A DNA stretch of 64,000 bases from Prevotella sp. P5-108 (GTDB lineage Bacteria; Bacteroidota; Bacteroidia; Bacteroidales; Bacteroidaceae): the NCBI RefSeq assembly GCF_002251385.1, contig NZ_NPJJ01000057.1, positions 149,940 to 213,939 of the forward strand, in the 5' to 3' direction. This document shows positions 16,704 through 26,567 of this stretch, in pieces; position 1 is the first letter of the stretch; every line of letters starts with the position of its first letter. The notes under the pieces were generated by a model. That model worked only from the letters and a program-made list of their open reading frames with translations. It searched no databases and was not told the origin of the DNA. A program made the translations under genes and the position numbers.

Positions 16704-16765
16704 GGTTTCAGGGGTCGGCGTGTCTATCATAATCATGAAAAATCAAGCATTTTGCCATTCTTTCG

Positions 16766-16796
16766 TTGCATAAATCAAAAAAAACTCCTAATTTTG
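16766..16796 (+). promoter_or_regulatory. Promoter of parC
   Basis: TTG (16766-16768), a 20-base spacer and TAATTTTG (16789-16796), 29 bases before the ATG. Confidence 0.7.
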
Positions 16797-16825
16797 TATA
16801 CTTTCTGCAATAAACGATAATAACT

Positions 16826-19519
16826 ATGGACGACGACAAGACCAAAGAGGAAACAGACGATATACTGGACAACGACCAGCACTCTGACTATCGCCCCGCC
16901 GACCGTTTCGACGCTTCTGCCGTGCATCACCTTTCGGGAATGTACAAGAACTGGTTTCTGGATTACGCCAGCTACGTGATCCTGGAACGTGCCGTACCTC
17001 ATATCGAGGACGGTCTGAAGCCTGTGCAGCGACGCATACTGCACACCATGAAGCGCATGGACGACGGCAGATATAATAAGGTGGCCAACGTGGTGGGCGA
17101 GGCGATGAAGCTGCACCCCCACGGCGACGCGTCGATAAGCGACGCGCTGGTGCAACTGGGCCAGAAGGAGCTGCTCATCGACACCCAGGGCAACTGGGGC
17201 AACATACTGACCGGCGACCGTGCTGCTGCCGGACGATACATCGAAGCCCGTCTTACCAAGTTTGCCCTCGACACGGTGTTCAACCCCAAGACCACCGACT
17301 GGCAACTGTCGTACGACGGCCGCAACAAGGAGCCTATCACGCTGCCCGTGAAGTATCCGCTACTGCTGGCCCAGGGAGCCGAAGGTATAGCCGTGGGTCT
17401 GGCGTCCAAGATTCTGCCCCACAACTTTACCGAGATATGCCAGGCTGCCATAGCCTATCTGCGCGGCGAGAAGTTTGCCCTCTACCCCGACTTCCCCACC
17501 GGCGGTTCGATAGACGTATCCAAATATAACGACGGACTGAGAGGCGGAGTGGTCAAGGTGAGAGCCAAGATAGAGCAGGTAGACGGCAAGACGCTCGCCA
17601 TACGCGACATCCCCTTCACCAAGACCACATCAACTCTGATAGACAGCATCACCAAGGCTATAGAGAAAGGTAAAATCAAGATACGCCGCATCGACGACAA
17701 TACCGCCGCCGAGGTGGAGATACTGATACACCTGGCGCCGGGCACAAGCCCCGACAAGACCATCGACGCGCTCTATGCCTTCACCGACTGCGAGACCAAC
17801 ATTTCGCCCAACTGCTGCGTAATCAAGGACAACAAACCCTGCTTCCTCACCATCAGCGACGTGCTGACCCACTCGGTCGAGCACACCAAAGACCTGCTGA
17901 GGATGGAGCTGGAGATACGCCGCAACGAGCTGCTCGAGCAGCTGTTCTTCATCTCGCTCGAGCGCATCTTCATCGAGGAACGCATGTACAAGGAGACCCG
18001 CTTCGAGCAGGCTCCCAACCAGGACGCCGTGGTGGAGTTCCTCGACGAGAAGTTTGCTCCATTCAAGAAGAAGCTGGTGCGCAGCATCACACGCGACGAC
18101 CTGCTGCGTCTGCTCGAAATCAAGATGCAGCGCATCCTGAAATACAGCAAGGACAAGGCCGACGAACTGCTGGCGCGTATCAAGAAAGAGCTCAAGGAGA
18201 TAGAGCACGACCTGGCCCACATGACCGACGTGACCATCAACTGGTATGAGTATATCATCGAGAAATATGGCGCCGACCATCCACGCCACACTGAGATACG
18301 CAACTTTGACACCATCGAAGCCACCGAGGTAATCGAGGCCACCGAGAAGCTCTACATCAACCGCAGCGACGGCTTCATGGGCACCGGACTCAAGAAAGAC
18401 GAGTTTGTGTGCAACTGCTCCAAGATAGACGACATCATCATCTTCTACCGCGACGGCAAATACAAGATCGTCAAGGTGGCCGACAAGTTCTTCGTGGGCA
18501 AGAACGTAATCTGGGCGCAGGTGTTCAAGAAGAACGATGTGCGCACCATCTTCAACGTGGTCTATCGCGACGGCCGCAAGGGCATGTGCTTCATCAAGCG
18601 TTTCTTCGTCAACGGCTGTACCCGTGACCGCGAGTACGACCTGACCCAAGGCACCGAGGGTTCGCGCATCATGTACTTCACTGCCAACCCCAACGGCGAG
18701 GCCGAAGTGATAAAGATAACGCTCGAACCCGACTGTACAGCCAAGAAGAAGGCCAATATATTCCTCGAAAAGGATTTCTCCGAAATACTTATCAAGAACC
18801 GTACGGCACGAGGCAATATCCTCACCAAGAAGCCCGTACACCGCATCTCGCTCAAGAGCCGCGGCCACTCCACCCTGGGCGGACGCAAGGTGTGGTACGA
18901 CCCCTATGTGCGACGCATCAACTATGAAGAGCGGGGCAACTACCTCGGAGAGTTCAGCGACGACGACCGTATACTGGTTATCCTCAACGACTACAGCTAC
19001 TACTTCACCGACTTCGACGCCAACAACCACTATAGCGAGGGCATCGTCGTCATCGAGAAGTGGAATCCCGAGAAGATATGGACCGCCGTGCTCTATGATG
19101 CCGACAACAACCGTCTGCTCTACATCAAGCGATTTGCGCTGGAATACTCGCGCAAGCCGCTCAACATCATGGGCGAAAACCCCAAGAGCAAGATGGTGCT
19201 GCTCACCGACACGCCCTATCCCCGTCTGAGGGTTACCTTCGAGGGCGTCGATGTCAAGCAGCCACCACTGGAGGTCGAGGCTGCCGACTTCGCCACCATC
19301 CGCTCGGTCAAGGCCCACGGCCGCCGACTCACCATCTACAAGGTCAAGACGGTAGAAGAGCTTGAGCCTACCCGCCAACCAGAGCCCGAGCCCACTGCCA
19401 GTGACGCCGACGACAGCACCGACGACACCAACCTGGACCCCGATGCCGGCAAGAGCCAGCAGCAGGTCATCGACGAAATCACCGGCCAACTCAGCCTTTT
19501 CTCCAATGACGACAATTAA
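16826..19519 (+). CDS. parC: DNA topoisomerase IV / gyrase-type subunit A
   Basis: An 897-residue type IIA topoisomerase A subunit that cuts and rejoins DNA to decatenate or relax chromosomes. Residues about 40-500 form the breakage-reunion domain: KNWFLDYASYVILERAVPHIEDGLKPVQRRIL, HPHGDASISDALVQLGQ and GRYIEARLTKFA, with the catalytic Tyr at 138. The C-terminal domain carries divergent beta-pinwheel blades and an acidic, low-complexity tail. No canonical gyrase GQRGGKG box is visible, and this length and layout match the Bacteroidetes ParC group rather than GyrA. The partner B subunit is not in the window. It overlaps the next gene by 14 bases. Confidence 0.9.
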   Translation: MDDDKTKEETDDILDNDQHSDYRPADRFDASAVHHLSGMYKNWFLDYASYVILERAVPHIEDGLKPVQRRILHTMKRMDDGRYNKVANVVGEAMKLHPHGDASISDALVQLGQKELLIDTQGNWGNILTGDRAAAGRYIEARLTKFALDTVFNPKTTDWQLSYDGRNKEPITLPVKYPLLLAQGAEGIAVGLASKILPHNFTEICQAAIAYLRGEKFALYPDFPTGGSIDVSKYNDGLRGGVVKVRAKIEQVDGKTLAIRDIPFTKTTSTLIDSITKAIEKGKIKIRRIDDNTAAEVEILIHLAPGTSPDKTIDALYAFTDCETNISPNCCVIKDNKPCFLTISDVLTHSVEHTKDLLRMELEIRRNELLEQLFFISLERIFIEERMYKETRFEQAPNQDAVVEFLDEKFAPFKKKLVRSITRDDLLRLLEIKMQRILKYSKDKADELLARIKKELKEIEHDLAHMTDVTINWYEYIIEKYGADHPRHTEIRNFDTIEATEVIEATEKLYINRSDGFMGTGLKKDEFVCNCSKIDDIIIFYRDGKYKIVKVADKFFVGKNVIWAQVFKKNDVRTIFNVVYRDGRKGMCFIKRFFVNGCTRDREYDLTQGTEGSRIMYFTANPNGEAEVIKITLEPDCTAKKKANIFLEKDFSEILIKNRTARGNILTKKPVHRISLKSRGHSTLGGRKVWYDPYVRRINYEERGNYLGEFSDDDRILVILNDYSYYFTDFDANNHYSEGIVVIEKWNPEKIWTAVLYDADNNRLLYIKRFALEYSRKPLNIMGENPKSKMVLLTDTPYPRLRVTFEGVDVKQPPLEVEAADFATIRSVKAHGRRLTIYKVKTVEELEPTRQPEPEPTASDADDSTDDTNLDPDAGKSQQQVIDEITGQLSLFSNDDN

Positions 19520-20321
19520 GATCATCCTCCTGGCGCTTCTGGCAGTCGTGCCCTGCTCCATCGCTTGGGCCCAGAGCGAGCGCATAGTCACCAATGCCCG
19601 CATGGTGGGCATTGGAGGTGCCGAGGTGCTCGACACCTATCTCTCCCCGCTCCATTACAGGGGCACCGAACTGAGATACATCTCACACACCCTGCGCGAG
19701 AAGACCGACACCACGCGCCTCTTCCATGAAATCATCCACCAGGGCAGCCTCTCTCTTCTTGAAAACAAGAGCGGCTACGGTGGCGAGATGGCAGGCAGCT
19801 ACAATTTCCAGTACGGATGGCACTGGCATCTATGCGATTTCCATTTCAAGGGAAGCACCCTGCGACTCGACGTGGGTGGAAACATCGACGCCAACATAGG
19901 TTTCATCTACAACACCCGCAACTCCAACAATCCCGCACAGGCCAGAGCCTATCTCAACCTTACGCCCACAGCCGCCGCCACCTACACCCTGCACTGGCGC
20001 CATCCGCTGGCAGTGAGATACGAGGTGTGGCTGCCAGTCGCCGGCGTCATGTTCTCGCCCAATTACGGACAGTCCTACTACGAGATATTCTCCAAGGGCA
20101 ACTACGACCACAACGTGGTGCCCACCTGGGTAGGCAACGCGCCGTCGATGAGGCAGATGCTCACCGTCGACTACAACCTGTGGGGCACCACCCTGCGCGC
20201 CGGCTATCTGGGCGACTACCAGCAAGCCAGCGTCAACCACCTCAAGTCACACATCTACACCCATGCGTTTGTCATCGGTGTGGTGCGCAAGTTCAGTATC
20301 CAAAAGATTAAACAGCCATGA
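19506..20321 (+). CDS. DUF3316 family exported protein
   Basis: A 271-residue protein with a signal peptide (cut after AWA-Q). The body matches the DUF3316 pattern of Bacteroidales: GIGGAEVLDTYLSPLHYRGTELR near the start, then ANIGFIYNTRNSNNPAQARAY, then PVAGVMFSPNYGQSYYEIF, with alternating hydrophobic strands suggestive of an outer-membrane or periplasmic beta structure. Function is unknown. The ATG at 19506 lies inside the end of parC in a different frame; the frame stays open 48 codons further back, but only this start gives a signal peptide. Its stop overlaps the S41 protease start (ATGA). Confidence 0.8.
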   Translation: MTTIKIILLALLAVVPCSIAWAQSERIVTNARMVGIGGAEVLDTYLSPLHYRGTELRYISHTLREKTDTTRLFHEIIHQGSLSLLENKSGYGGEMAGSYNFQYGWHWHLCDFHFKGSTLRLDVGGNIDANIGFIYNTRNSNNPAQARAYLNLTPTAAATYTLHWRHPLAVRYEVWLPVAGVMFSPNYGQSYYEIFSKGNYDHNVVPTWVGNAPSMRQMLTVDYNLWGTTLRAGYLGDYQQASVNHLKSHIYTHAFVIGVVRKFSIQKIKQP

Positions 20322-21340
20322 CCCTTCCACGCCTTTCTTTCTTGTTCCGCCTATGCCTCGCATGTCTTGTCGCCATCAGCATGACCAGCTGCGTAGATGA
20401 AGACGAATACACCAACTCGCCGAGCGGCAACTTTGAAGCCCTATGGCGCATCATGGACGAGCACTACTGCTTCTTCAGCCAGAAGGGCATAGACTGGAAC
20501 GAGGTCTATCAGCGCTACTCACGCCAGATAGACAACCACATGAGCGAGAACCAGCAGTTTGAAGTGCTCTGCAACATGCTCAGCGAATTGCGCGACGGCC
20601 ATGTCAATCTCTACTCCACCTTCGACATCGGCCGCAACTGGAGTTGGCGCGAAGACTATCCCTCCAACTTCTCCGACACACTCTCCCGACGCTATCTCGG
20701 CACCGACTACCGCATCGCGTCGGGCATCAGCTACCGCATCCTCGACGACAACATAGGCTATATGCGCTGCTCCACCTTTGCCAACGGTTTCGGCGAAGGC
20801 AACCTCGACGACATCATGGCCTACCTGCTCACCTGCCGCGCCCTCATCATCGACATACGCAGCAACCCCGGTGGAATGATAAGCGCCGCCGAGCAACTGG
20901 CTGCCCGCTTTACCGACGAAGACATCCTCGTGGGATATGTGCAGCACAAGACGGGCCGCGGCCACAACGACTTCTCTGCCATGAAGGAGCAGCGGTTGCG
21001 CCCGAGCCGCGGCATACGCTGGCACAAGCCGGTGGCAGTGCTCACCAACCGCACCGTCTTCAGCGCCGCCAACGAGTTTGTCAAGTATATGCGCTGCTGT
21101 CCACGCGTCATCACCGTGGGCGACCACACCGGTGGCGGAGGCGGCATGCCCTTCAGCAGCGAGCTGCCGTGCGGATGGAGCGTGAGGTTCTCTGCCTGCC
21201 CCATCTACGACCGCAACCGCCAGAGCACCGAAGACGGCATAGCCCCCGACCATGTGGTGAGCATTACCGACAGCGACCTCCAGCGTGGCATTGACACCAT
21301 CATCGAGGAAGCCCGTAAAAAATTGAATGACAGCAAATAA
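20318..21340 (+). CDS. S41 family peptidase, lipoprotein
   Basis: A 340-residue C-terminal-processing-type serine protease. A lipoprotein signal ends at SMTSC with Cys25, so it should be anchored at the cell envelope. The S41 core is seen as ALIIDIRSNPGG (about 185-196), then PVAVLTNRTVFSAANEFV, with the catalytic Ser in FSAANE, and GDHTGGGGGMPF. The N-terminal tail-interacting part (FEALWRIMDEHYCFFSQKGIDW) is typical of the Bacteroidales subgroup. No PDZ domain is obvious. The ATGA overlap with the DUF3316 gene and the parC overlap imply a three-gene unit. Substrates are unknown. Confidence 0.88.
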   Translation: MTLPRLSFLFRLCLACLVAISMTSCVDEDEYTNSPSGNFEALWRIMDEHYCFFSQKGIDWNEVYQRYSRQIDNHMSENQQFEVLCNMLSELRDGHVNLYSTFDIGRNWSWREDYPSNFSDTLSRRYLGTDYRIASGISYRILDDNIGYMRCSTFANGFGEGNLDDIMAYLLTCRALIIDIRSNPGGMISAAEQLAARFTDEDILVGYVQHKTGRGHNDFSAMKEQRLRPSRGIRWHKPVAVLTNRTVFSAANEFVKYMRCCPRVITVGDHTGGGGGMPFSSELPCGWSVRFSACPIYDRNRQSTEDGIAPDHVVSITDSDLQRGIDTIIEEARKKLNDSK

Positions 21341-21395
21341 AAACTCACGCATCGTCACGTTTCTCATTTTTTTATCGTAACTTTGCACCATTATT

Positions 21396-21477
21396 GCGCT
21401 TGTGGCGGAATTGGTAGACGCGCCAGACTTAGGATCTGGTGGCTCAGGTCGTGTAGGTTCGAGTCCTATCAGGCGCA
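21396..21477 (+). tRNA. tRNA-Leu (TAG)
   Basis: An 82-nt class II tRNA. The acceptor stem GCGCTTG pairs with CAGGCGC (one G-U), the anticodon stem CCAGA/TCTGG encloses loop CTTAGGA with anticodon TAG, there is a short variable arm, and the T-arm has GGTTCGAGTCC. CCA is not encoded. A TAACTTTG -7 box is at 21378-21385, just ahead of the 5' end. Confidence 0.95.
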
Positions 21478-21483
21478 CCCGCT

Positions 21484-21523
21484 AATCCTAATTGCTTATC
21501 AACAAGCAGTTAGGATTTTTTTG
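21484..21523 (+). terminator. Terminator of tRNA-Leu
   Basis: AATCCTAATTGCTT pairs with AAGCAGTTAGGATT (one G-T) and is followed by TTTTTTG. Confidence 0.9.
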
Positions 21524-21944
21524 TTTGTTTACCCAAGCCCCATTGGCTGCGCGGTCATCACTCGTGGTCACCCGATGGCCAGGCTGTCAGCCTCTACATT
21601 TGATGACACCACTACTGACAGGCTGGAGGAATGTGTAGAGATAGAAGAGGGATAACTTGAAGTGGGCAACAAGCATAATATATTCTGCAAAATGGCTGAG
21701 GAGACAACCCTATTCGGAATTTCCGCTATTATTGAATGCTTGGAATGAGAAGCGTTGCTTGAGACCCTAACTACGGGAGTAACCAGAACCAATACAGATT
21801 TGATTGAACCAGCTTGTTCAAAGCAATGCCATACTCGGTTAGCCCAATGACCCAATAAATGGCCCAATAAATGACCCAATAAATGTATCTATGTGGCATT
21901 ATGGAAAAAACGGCGAAAACAGCTATTTATCAGCAAAAAAGTAT
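21524..21944. other. Intergenic region with a 12-bp tandem repeat
   Basis: No recognisable gene. At 21851-21886 the 12-mer CCCAATAAATGR occurs three times in tandem, preceded by a partial copy. The region follows a tRNA gene, but I found no second copy of the tRNA 3' end, so there is no sign of an integrated element. Confidence 0.6.
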
Positions 21945-22087
21945 TATCTTTGCAACCGCTTTTGAAGACAAGCGCAATAATTACGAGACCAAGCGCGATG
22001 TCTCCGAAGCCATGCGCAACCGCTTTTGAAGCCATGCACAATGCTTTTGAAACCAAATGCCCTATGTCTGAATCTACATATAGAACA

Positions 22088-24775
22088 ATGGAAATGAAAG
22101 ATATCGCACGAATACTTAGACTTGCAGTGTGGCGCAGCCATGCTGTGGCTGTGGCGACTGTTGTGGTGAGCATGCTGGCGGCCATTGCCCCAGCGGCGCA
22201 TGCCAAGGACATCAGCCCGATGGAGGCTGTCAGGATTGCCCGAAGAGTGGTTAACCTGTCGGACGACTGTGCCGCCAAAGCCAGGGCGCAGAGCCGCACG
22301 GCGACGCCCATTCCACCTTATTATATATATAACGACGCGCGGGGACAGGGATTTATCATCGTTGCCGGCGACGACGAGATGGGAGAAATCCTGGCCTACA
22401 GCAGGGAGGCCACGCTCGACACGCTGACAGCCAACCCCTGCGTCAAACTGCTCTTAGAGGGTTACCGCCAGACCTACGAGGCAATCAAGGAGGGGTGGGT
22501 GACCATCAGCCCCAGAACCCGCAGCGCACTCTACACCAAGACCGTAGAGCCGCTGCTGAAGAGCAAGTGGGGACAGTCGCACCCCTTCAACGCCAAGACC
22601 GGCTACCCCTACAGCGGATGCGTGGCTACGGCGGTGGCGCAGATGATGTACTACTACCAGTGGCCCGCCCAGGGCAAGGGGAGCAACGAGTATCTCGTCA
22701 AGTACTACAACACGACGGTGAGCGCCGACTTCAGCCAGTCGCGCTACGACTGGGCCAACATGCTGCCCGACTACCGCTACCCCATCGCCGCCACGCAGAA
22801 GCAGGAAGACGCCGTGGCGCTGCTGATGAGCGACGTGGGCATAGCCTCGTTTATGCAGTACACCCCCGACGCGAGCGGTACCCAGGGACTCTTTGCCTAC
22901 AAGGCGCTGCAGAAGCACTTCGACTACACCGCTGCCTATGTCACCAAAGCCATAGAGGGCCCCAGCCGCTTTGCCGAGATACTGCGGCAGGAACTGCTCA
23001 ACGGGTGTCCAGTCTATCTGGACGGACGGCCCGCAGGGACGGCGTCAGGGCACGCCTGGGTGGCCGACGGATTTGACTAGAACGGACTCTTCCACATGAA
23101 CTTCGGCTGGGAAGGACAGGGCGACGCCTACTACTCGCTCACCAACCTCAACGTGACCGAGACCGGAAGTGAATTCCAAGGCAAGCCGTTGGCCTTCAAC
23201 CGCGCCCTCACCGCCATCCTCGCCCACCCCAACAACGGCAAATATCCCGACATCGACCGCGGACTGCTGGAGACCTCGCCCCAACTGATGTTCAACGAGG
23301 GCGGCTCGCTCTCCATCAAGGGCGCAGACAAGACCTTCAATCCGTCGCAGACGCAGACCGTAGAGGTCAGCTCGTTTGTGAACCGCGGCAACCCCTTCCG
23401 TGGCGACATCGGCGTGGCGGTCTACGACGCCCAGGGCAAGTTCTTCCGCGTGGCCTATTCTGACGACCACGCCACCGGCGGACTCACCCAGCGAATCTAC
23501 GGCGACGGCCTCGACGGATATATGGGCACCGACTATCTCATCAACAAGCCCCAGCCCATCCACCTGAGTCTCGCCCAGCTCGCCGATGGCTACTACCGCC
23601 TCATCGCCGTATGCACCGCCCGCAAGGACGACGGTTCGTGGGACGATTTCTTCCCCATAAAGAAGGCGCCCATCATCGAGGTGGAACTGAGCAACGGCTC
23701 CGCACGCATCTCGGAAATCTGTTCGGAGGAAGCGCGGTTCCAGCTGATGGGCCAGCCCCGTCTCTCTGACGAAGCCTATCAGGGCGAGAAGGTGGTGGCG
23801 TTCTTCCCCGTGAAAAATCTCAATGGCGTGCCGCGCGACTGTTATCTGAGGGTGAGGCTGCTCGATGCCGACAGGACAGTGGTGCTCGACACGCGTGTGG
23901 ACGCACTGACCGAAATCGAGGGCTTCACCGAGACCGAGATACCCATCACCCTCTCCATCCCCGCCTCACTCGCCCCAGCGCGCTACGAGGTGCAGCTCGA
24001 GATGACGGGCGACGAGGCAGAGACGCTCCACTACCCCATCCTCAACATCCACGACCGCGATGCCGCCTATATCGATGTGGTCAAGGGACAGGACAGACCG
24101 ATTATGGCCAAGGCGGAGATATTCCTGGCCGACGACTCCAACTCCAAGGTCGAGTCGGGAAGCATCGACATCACCAGGATGCCGCTCTTCAAACTCGGAG
24201 TGTCGCTACGCGCAACCGAAGGACGCAGCTACGAGGGCTACGTATATATGTTTGGCGAAGACACGCTGACCCATGAGACCATCCAGATACCGGGTATCGA
24301 GGATAATGTCAGCGTCCATTCATCGTTTGATGTGCCGCTCTTCAGCTACTGGTTGCGTCAGAGCAACCAGCCCTTTGCCGACGGCCACACCTATCGCATC
24401 TATGTCACCGGCAAGACCGACGGCAACGATGTGGCGCTGACCTCGCCCAAGGCGCCGGCTTACTACCTCAAGCGCGAGGGCAACATCTTCTCCATCTATA
24501 GCGGCACCGCCACAGCCATTGACGACGCCCCGACCACGGTGCCCACAGTGAGCCTCAGCGTCGGTCAGCTTGCGGTGAGCGCCGAGGGGATCAGAGCCAT
24601 ACGGCTCTACAGCGTGAGTGGCACGATGGTCGGCCAGGCACCAGCCACCGATGCCCGCCGCGCCGAGCTCTCCCTCCAGGGTCTCGCCCAGGGCGTCTAC
24701 CTCCTGCGGATAGAGGCTGGAGCGCGCACCACCACCTATCGGTTCATGCACCGCACCGCCGCCCCTCTGCGATAG
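22088..24775 (+). pseudogene. C10 (streptopain-type) cysteine protease with one in-frame TAG
   Basis: A secreted C10 protease of 895 codons interrupted by a single TAG at codon 331 (23078-23080). Before the stop: signal peptide (cut near AHA, residue 39), Spi-like propeptide (about 40-150), catalytic Cys178 in SGCVATAVAQMMYYYQWP and catalytic His322 in GHAWVADGFD. After the stop the frame continues without error through NGLFHMNFGWEGQGDAYYSL (the rest of the active-site fold), several beta domains, and a type IX sorting-like end (GIRAIRLYSVSGTMV...GVYLLRIEAG). The part before the TAG lacks the last catalytic-domain strands. The promoter box is TATCTTTG at 21945-21952. It is either a young pseudogene, a readthrough product or a sequencing error. 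Confidence 0.8.
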
Positions 24776-24821
24776 CCACTGCGACAGCAGTCCACCGTCA
24801 CCGCCACCACGGCGCAACCAT

Positions 24822-24867
24822 AGCCATCCCCCCTGCCCAACGACAGGCAGCGGGGATGGCTTTTTTG
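24822..24867 (+). terminator. Terminator after the C10 protease
   Basis: AGCCATCCCCCCTGCC pairs with GGCAGCGGGGATGGCT (one mismatch), then TTTTTTG. Confidence 0.9.
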
Positions 24868-24987
24868 CGTCGCCGCCACCAGCCACCCAAGCACCGCCAC
24901 CCGCTCCGCCTCGCCCCTCATGCCGCAGGGTCAGCCAGAGGGCGTCATCGCCATCACCTCTACCACCATGGCCAGCTCGTACCTTAT

Positions 24988-25063
24988 GTCACGAGCCCTC
25001 GCATCATAAGTCACGAGCCCACGTTTCAGAAGGCACGAGCCCACGTATCATATGTTACGAGCC
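24988..25063 (+). repeat. Tandem repeat, unit about 22 bp
   Basis: Three and a half copies of a unit reading GTCACGAGCCCWCG plus 8-9 variable bases (starts at 24988, 25010, 25033 and 25054). Spacing is 21-23 bases. Confidence 0.7.
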
Positions 25064-25242
25064 AGCCGTGATGATTGCGCAAGTCGGGATGGCGGTCAAC
25101 AGGGTAGCGGCAATGCCCATCACGCTCCGCGAAATCGCCATGGGCGACATGGCGTGGGTTACGGGAGTTGCGCTGACAGCAAGAGGCGCAGTGACGCCCC
25201 ACAGCGATGCCCACCTGCCGACAACGACATTGACCCACAAGC

Positions 25243-25615
25243 CCCATCCCGGCCTTCCCCAAGGGGAAGGAGTGCACCACAACCTCCTCAAACACAACGG
25301 GAATGAACTCCCTCCCCTTGGGGAGGGCTGGGGAGGGGCTCCCAATAAACAGCTGTTTTTTTACCGCCAACGGCGGACTTTTTTTACGGCCAAGGGCCGC
25401 TTTTTTTACCGTCGCGGCGGCTGTCGTCATGCACGGCATGACGGTGGGGATGGTGGAGACGGCAAGGAGGAAAACTCGTTTTCCGACTGTCGGCACCGCC
25501 ATCCACGCCAAGGCGAAGCCGACAGCCACAGCCACGGCTTTTTGTATTTATATCAACCTATTATAGAAGTATCCATTAATGGATTTACCCCGCAATCGGC
25601 CCTCCGCAAGCAGCA
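25243..25615 (+). repeat. Direct repeat, copy 1, with serial hairpins and T-runs
   Basis: About 370 bases that recur at 25943-26340. The best-conserved part, about 200 bases (25345-25550), is nearly identical. It contains CCGCCAACGGCGG, then T7, then CGGCCAAGGGCCG, then T7, then a third GC stem: a chain of small terminator-like hairpins. Confidence 0.8.
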
Positions 25616-25912
25616 GCAACTCTGTAGGAGTTGCGTTTCCCCAGCCCAGGGTTGCGGGCGAAGCACGCTACCCTGGGTAACTGCCCCCACTAACCTGGCA
25701 ACTCTGTAGAAGCTGCGATTAGCCGTAGGCGTTACCCTCACCAGGACAATTGGCAGGAATGGATAGGAAAATACCATTAAACTGAGTATAACGCCTTCGG
25801 CTAAACGCAACTCCTACAGAGTAGCTACACCTTATTATATCTGTACCCAGGGTAGAGGCGCTGCGCACCTCAACCCTGGGCTATGAAATCGCAACTCCTA
25901 CAGAGTTGCCAG
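25608..25912. repeat. Large imperfect inverted repeat (MITE/REP-like)
   Basis: Left arm 25616-25732 and right arm 25789-25909 are reverse complements in order: GCAACTCTGTAGGAGTTGC (25616) matches GCAACTCCTACAGAGTTGC (25891); the AGCCCAGGGTTG...TACCCTGGGTA block (25643-25680) matches its inverse (25843-25882); a second, degenerate copy of the 19-mer pair is at 25698 and 25807; and the TTAGCCG...GCGTTA block matches AACGCC..CGGCTAA. Each sub-block is itself palindromic. Confidence 0.75.
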
Positions 25913-25942
25913 GGGTGCGCACCATCCACTATAGAAGCCCCA

Positions 25943-26340
25943 CCCCAGCCTTCCCCAAGAGGAAGGAGTGCCACCAAATCACTTCAAACACAGCAAGAAT
26001 GAACTCCCGCACCTTGGGGATGACTGGGGAGGGGTTTTCTAAACGGCTGGGGAGATGCTTTCAATAAGCAGCTGTTTTTTTACCGCCAACGGCGGATTTT
26101 TTTTACGGCCAATGGCCGCTTTTTTTACCGTCGCGGCGGCTGTCGTCATGCACGGCATGACGGTGGGGATGGTGGAGACGGCAAGGAGGAAAACTCGTTT
26201 TCCGACTGTCGGCACCACCATCCACGCCAAGGCGAAGCCGACAGCCACAGCCACGGCTTTTTGTATTTACTTCATCCCCTTATAGACGCAATAAATAGTG
26301 GATAAAACGCGCAATTGGCCCTCCGCAAGCAGCAGCCACG
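25943..26340 (+). repeat. Direct repeat, copy 2
   Basis: Second copy of the 25243-25615 block, about 700 bases downstream in the same orientation, with a few substitutions and small indels. The end (CCGCAATCGGCCCTCCGCAA in copy 1) is also retained here with minor changes. Confidence 0.8.
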
Positions 26341-26497
26341 GTTTTTTGTGTCTGCATCGGCAAAGCACTGCCCGCAATGGGCCAATCGGCACCGCCATAT
26401 CGGGCATAAAATGAGCTGACGACAAGCTCCGAGGAGCCATTGTTGATTTTTTTTAAGATATTTTTATCAATTTATTTTCCGTATCAATATATTTCAT

Positions 26498-26505
26498 TAT
26501 ATTTG
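26498..26505 (+). promoter_or_regulatory. -7 box of the pyrophosphatase promoter
   Basis: TATATTTG in an AT-rich stretch 63 bases before the ATG. No clear TTG is present at the -33 position. Confidence 0.5.
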
Positions 26506-26567
26506 CACCATCGTTATTATAACGATTAACTAAGAACATACATTACTAACCAATTAAATTTATCTTA

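Larger units (their letters stand above)
24868..26497. other. Repeat-rich region without a recognisable gene
   Basis: About 1.6 kb between the protease and the pyrophosphatase. Frames of up to 213 codons occur on both strands but they are repetitive, overlap each other and cross the duplicated blocks, so I do not call genes. The content is made of the tandem, direct and inverted repeats listed separately. Confidence 0.7.

Noticed and set aside
17630..19636. A 668-codon minus-strand frame opposite parC
   Set aside because: Antisense shadow of a strongly recognised gene, with no start context or motif.
21396..21944. Integration site (att) at tRNA-Leu
   Set aside because: No direct repeat of the tRNA 3' end and no integrase gene were found in the window.
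25026..25709. Overlapping frames of 169 and 213 codons on opposite strands in the repeat region
   Set aside because: They cross duplicated hairpin blocks and encode hydrophobic or His/Arg-rich runs produced by the repeats.
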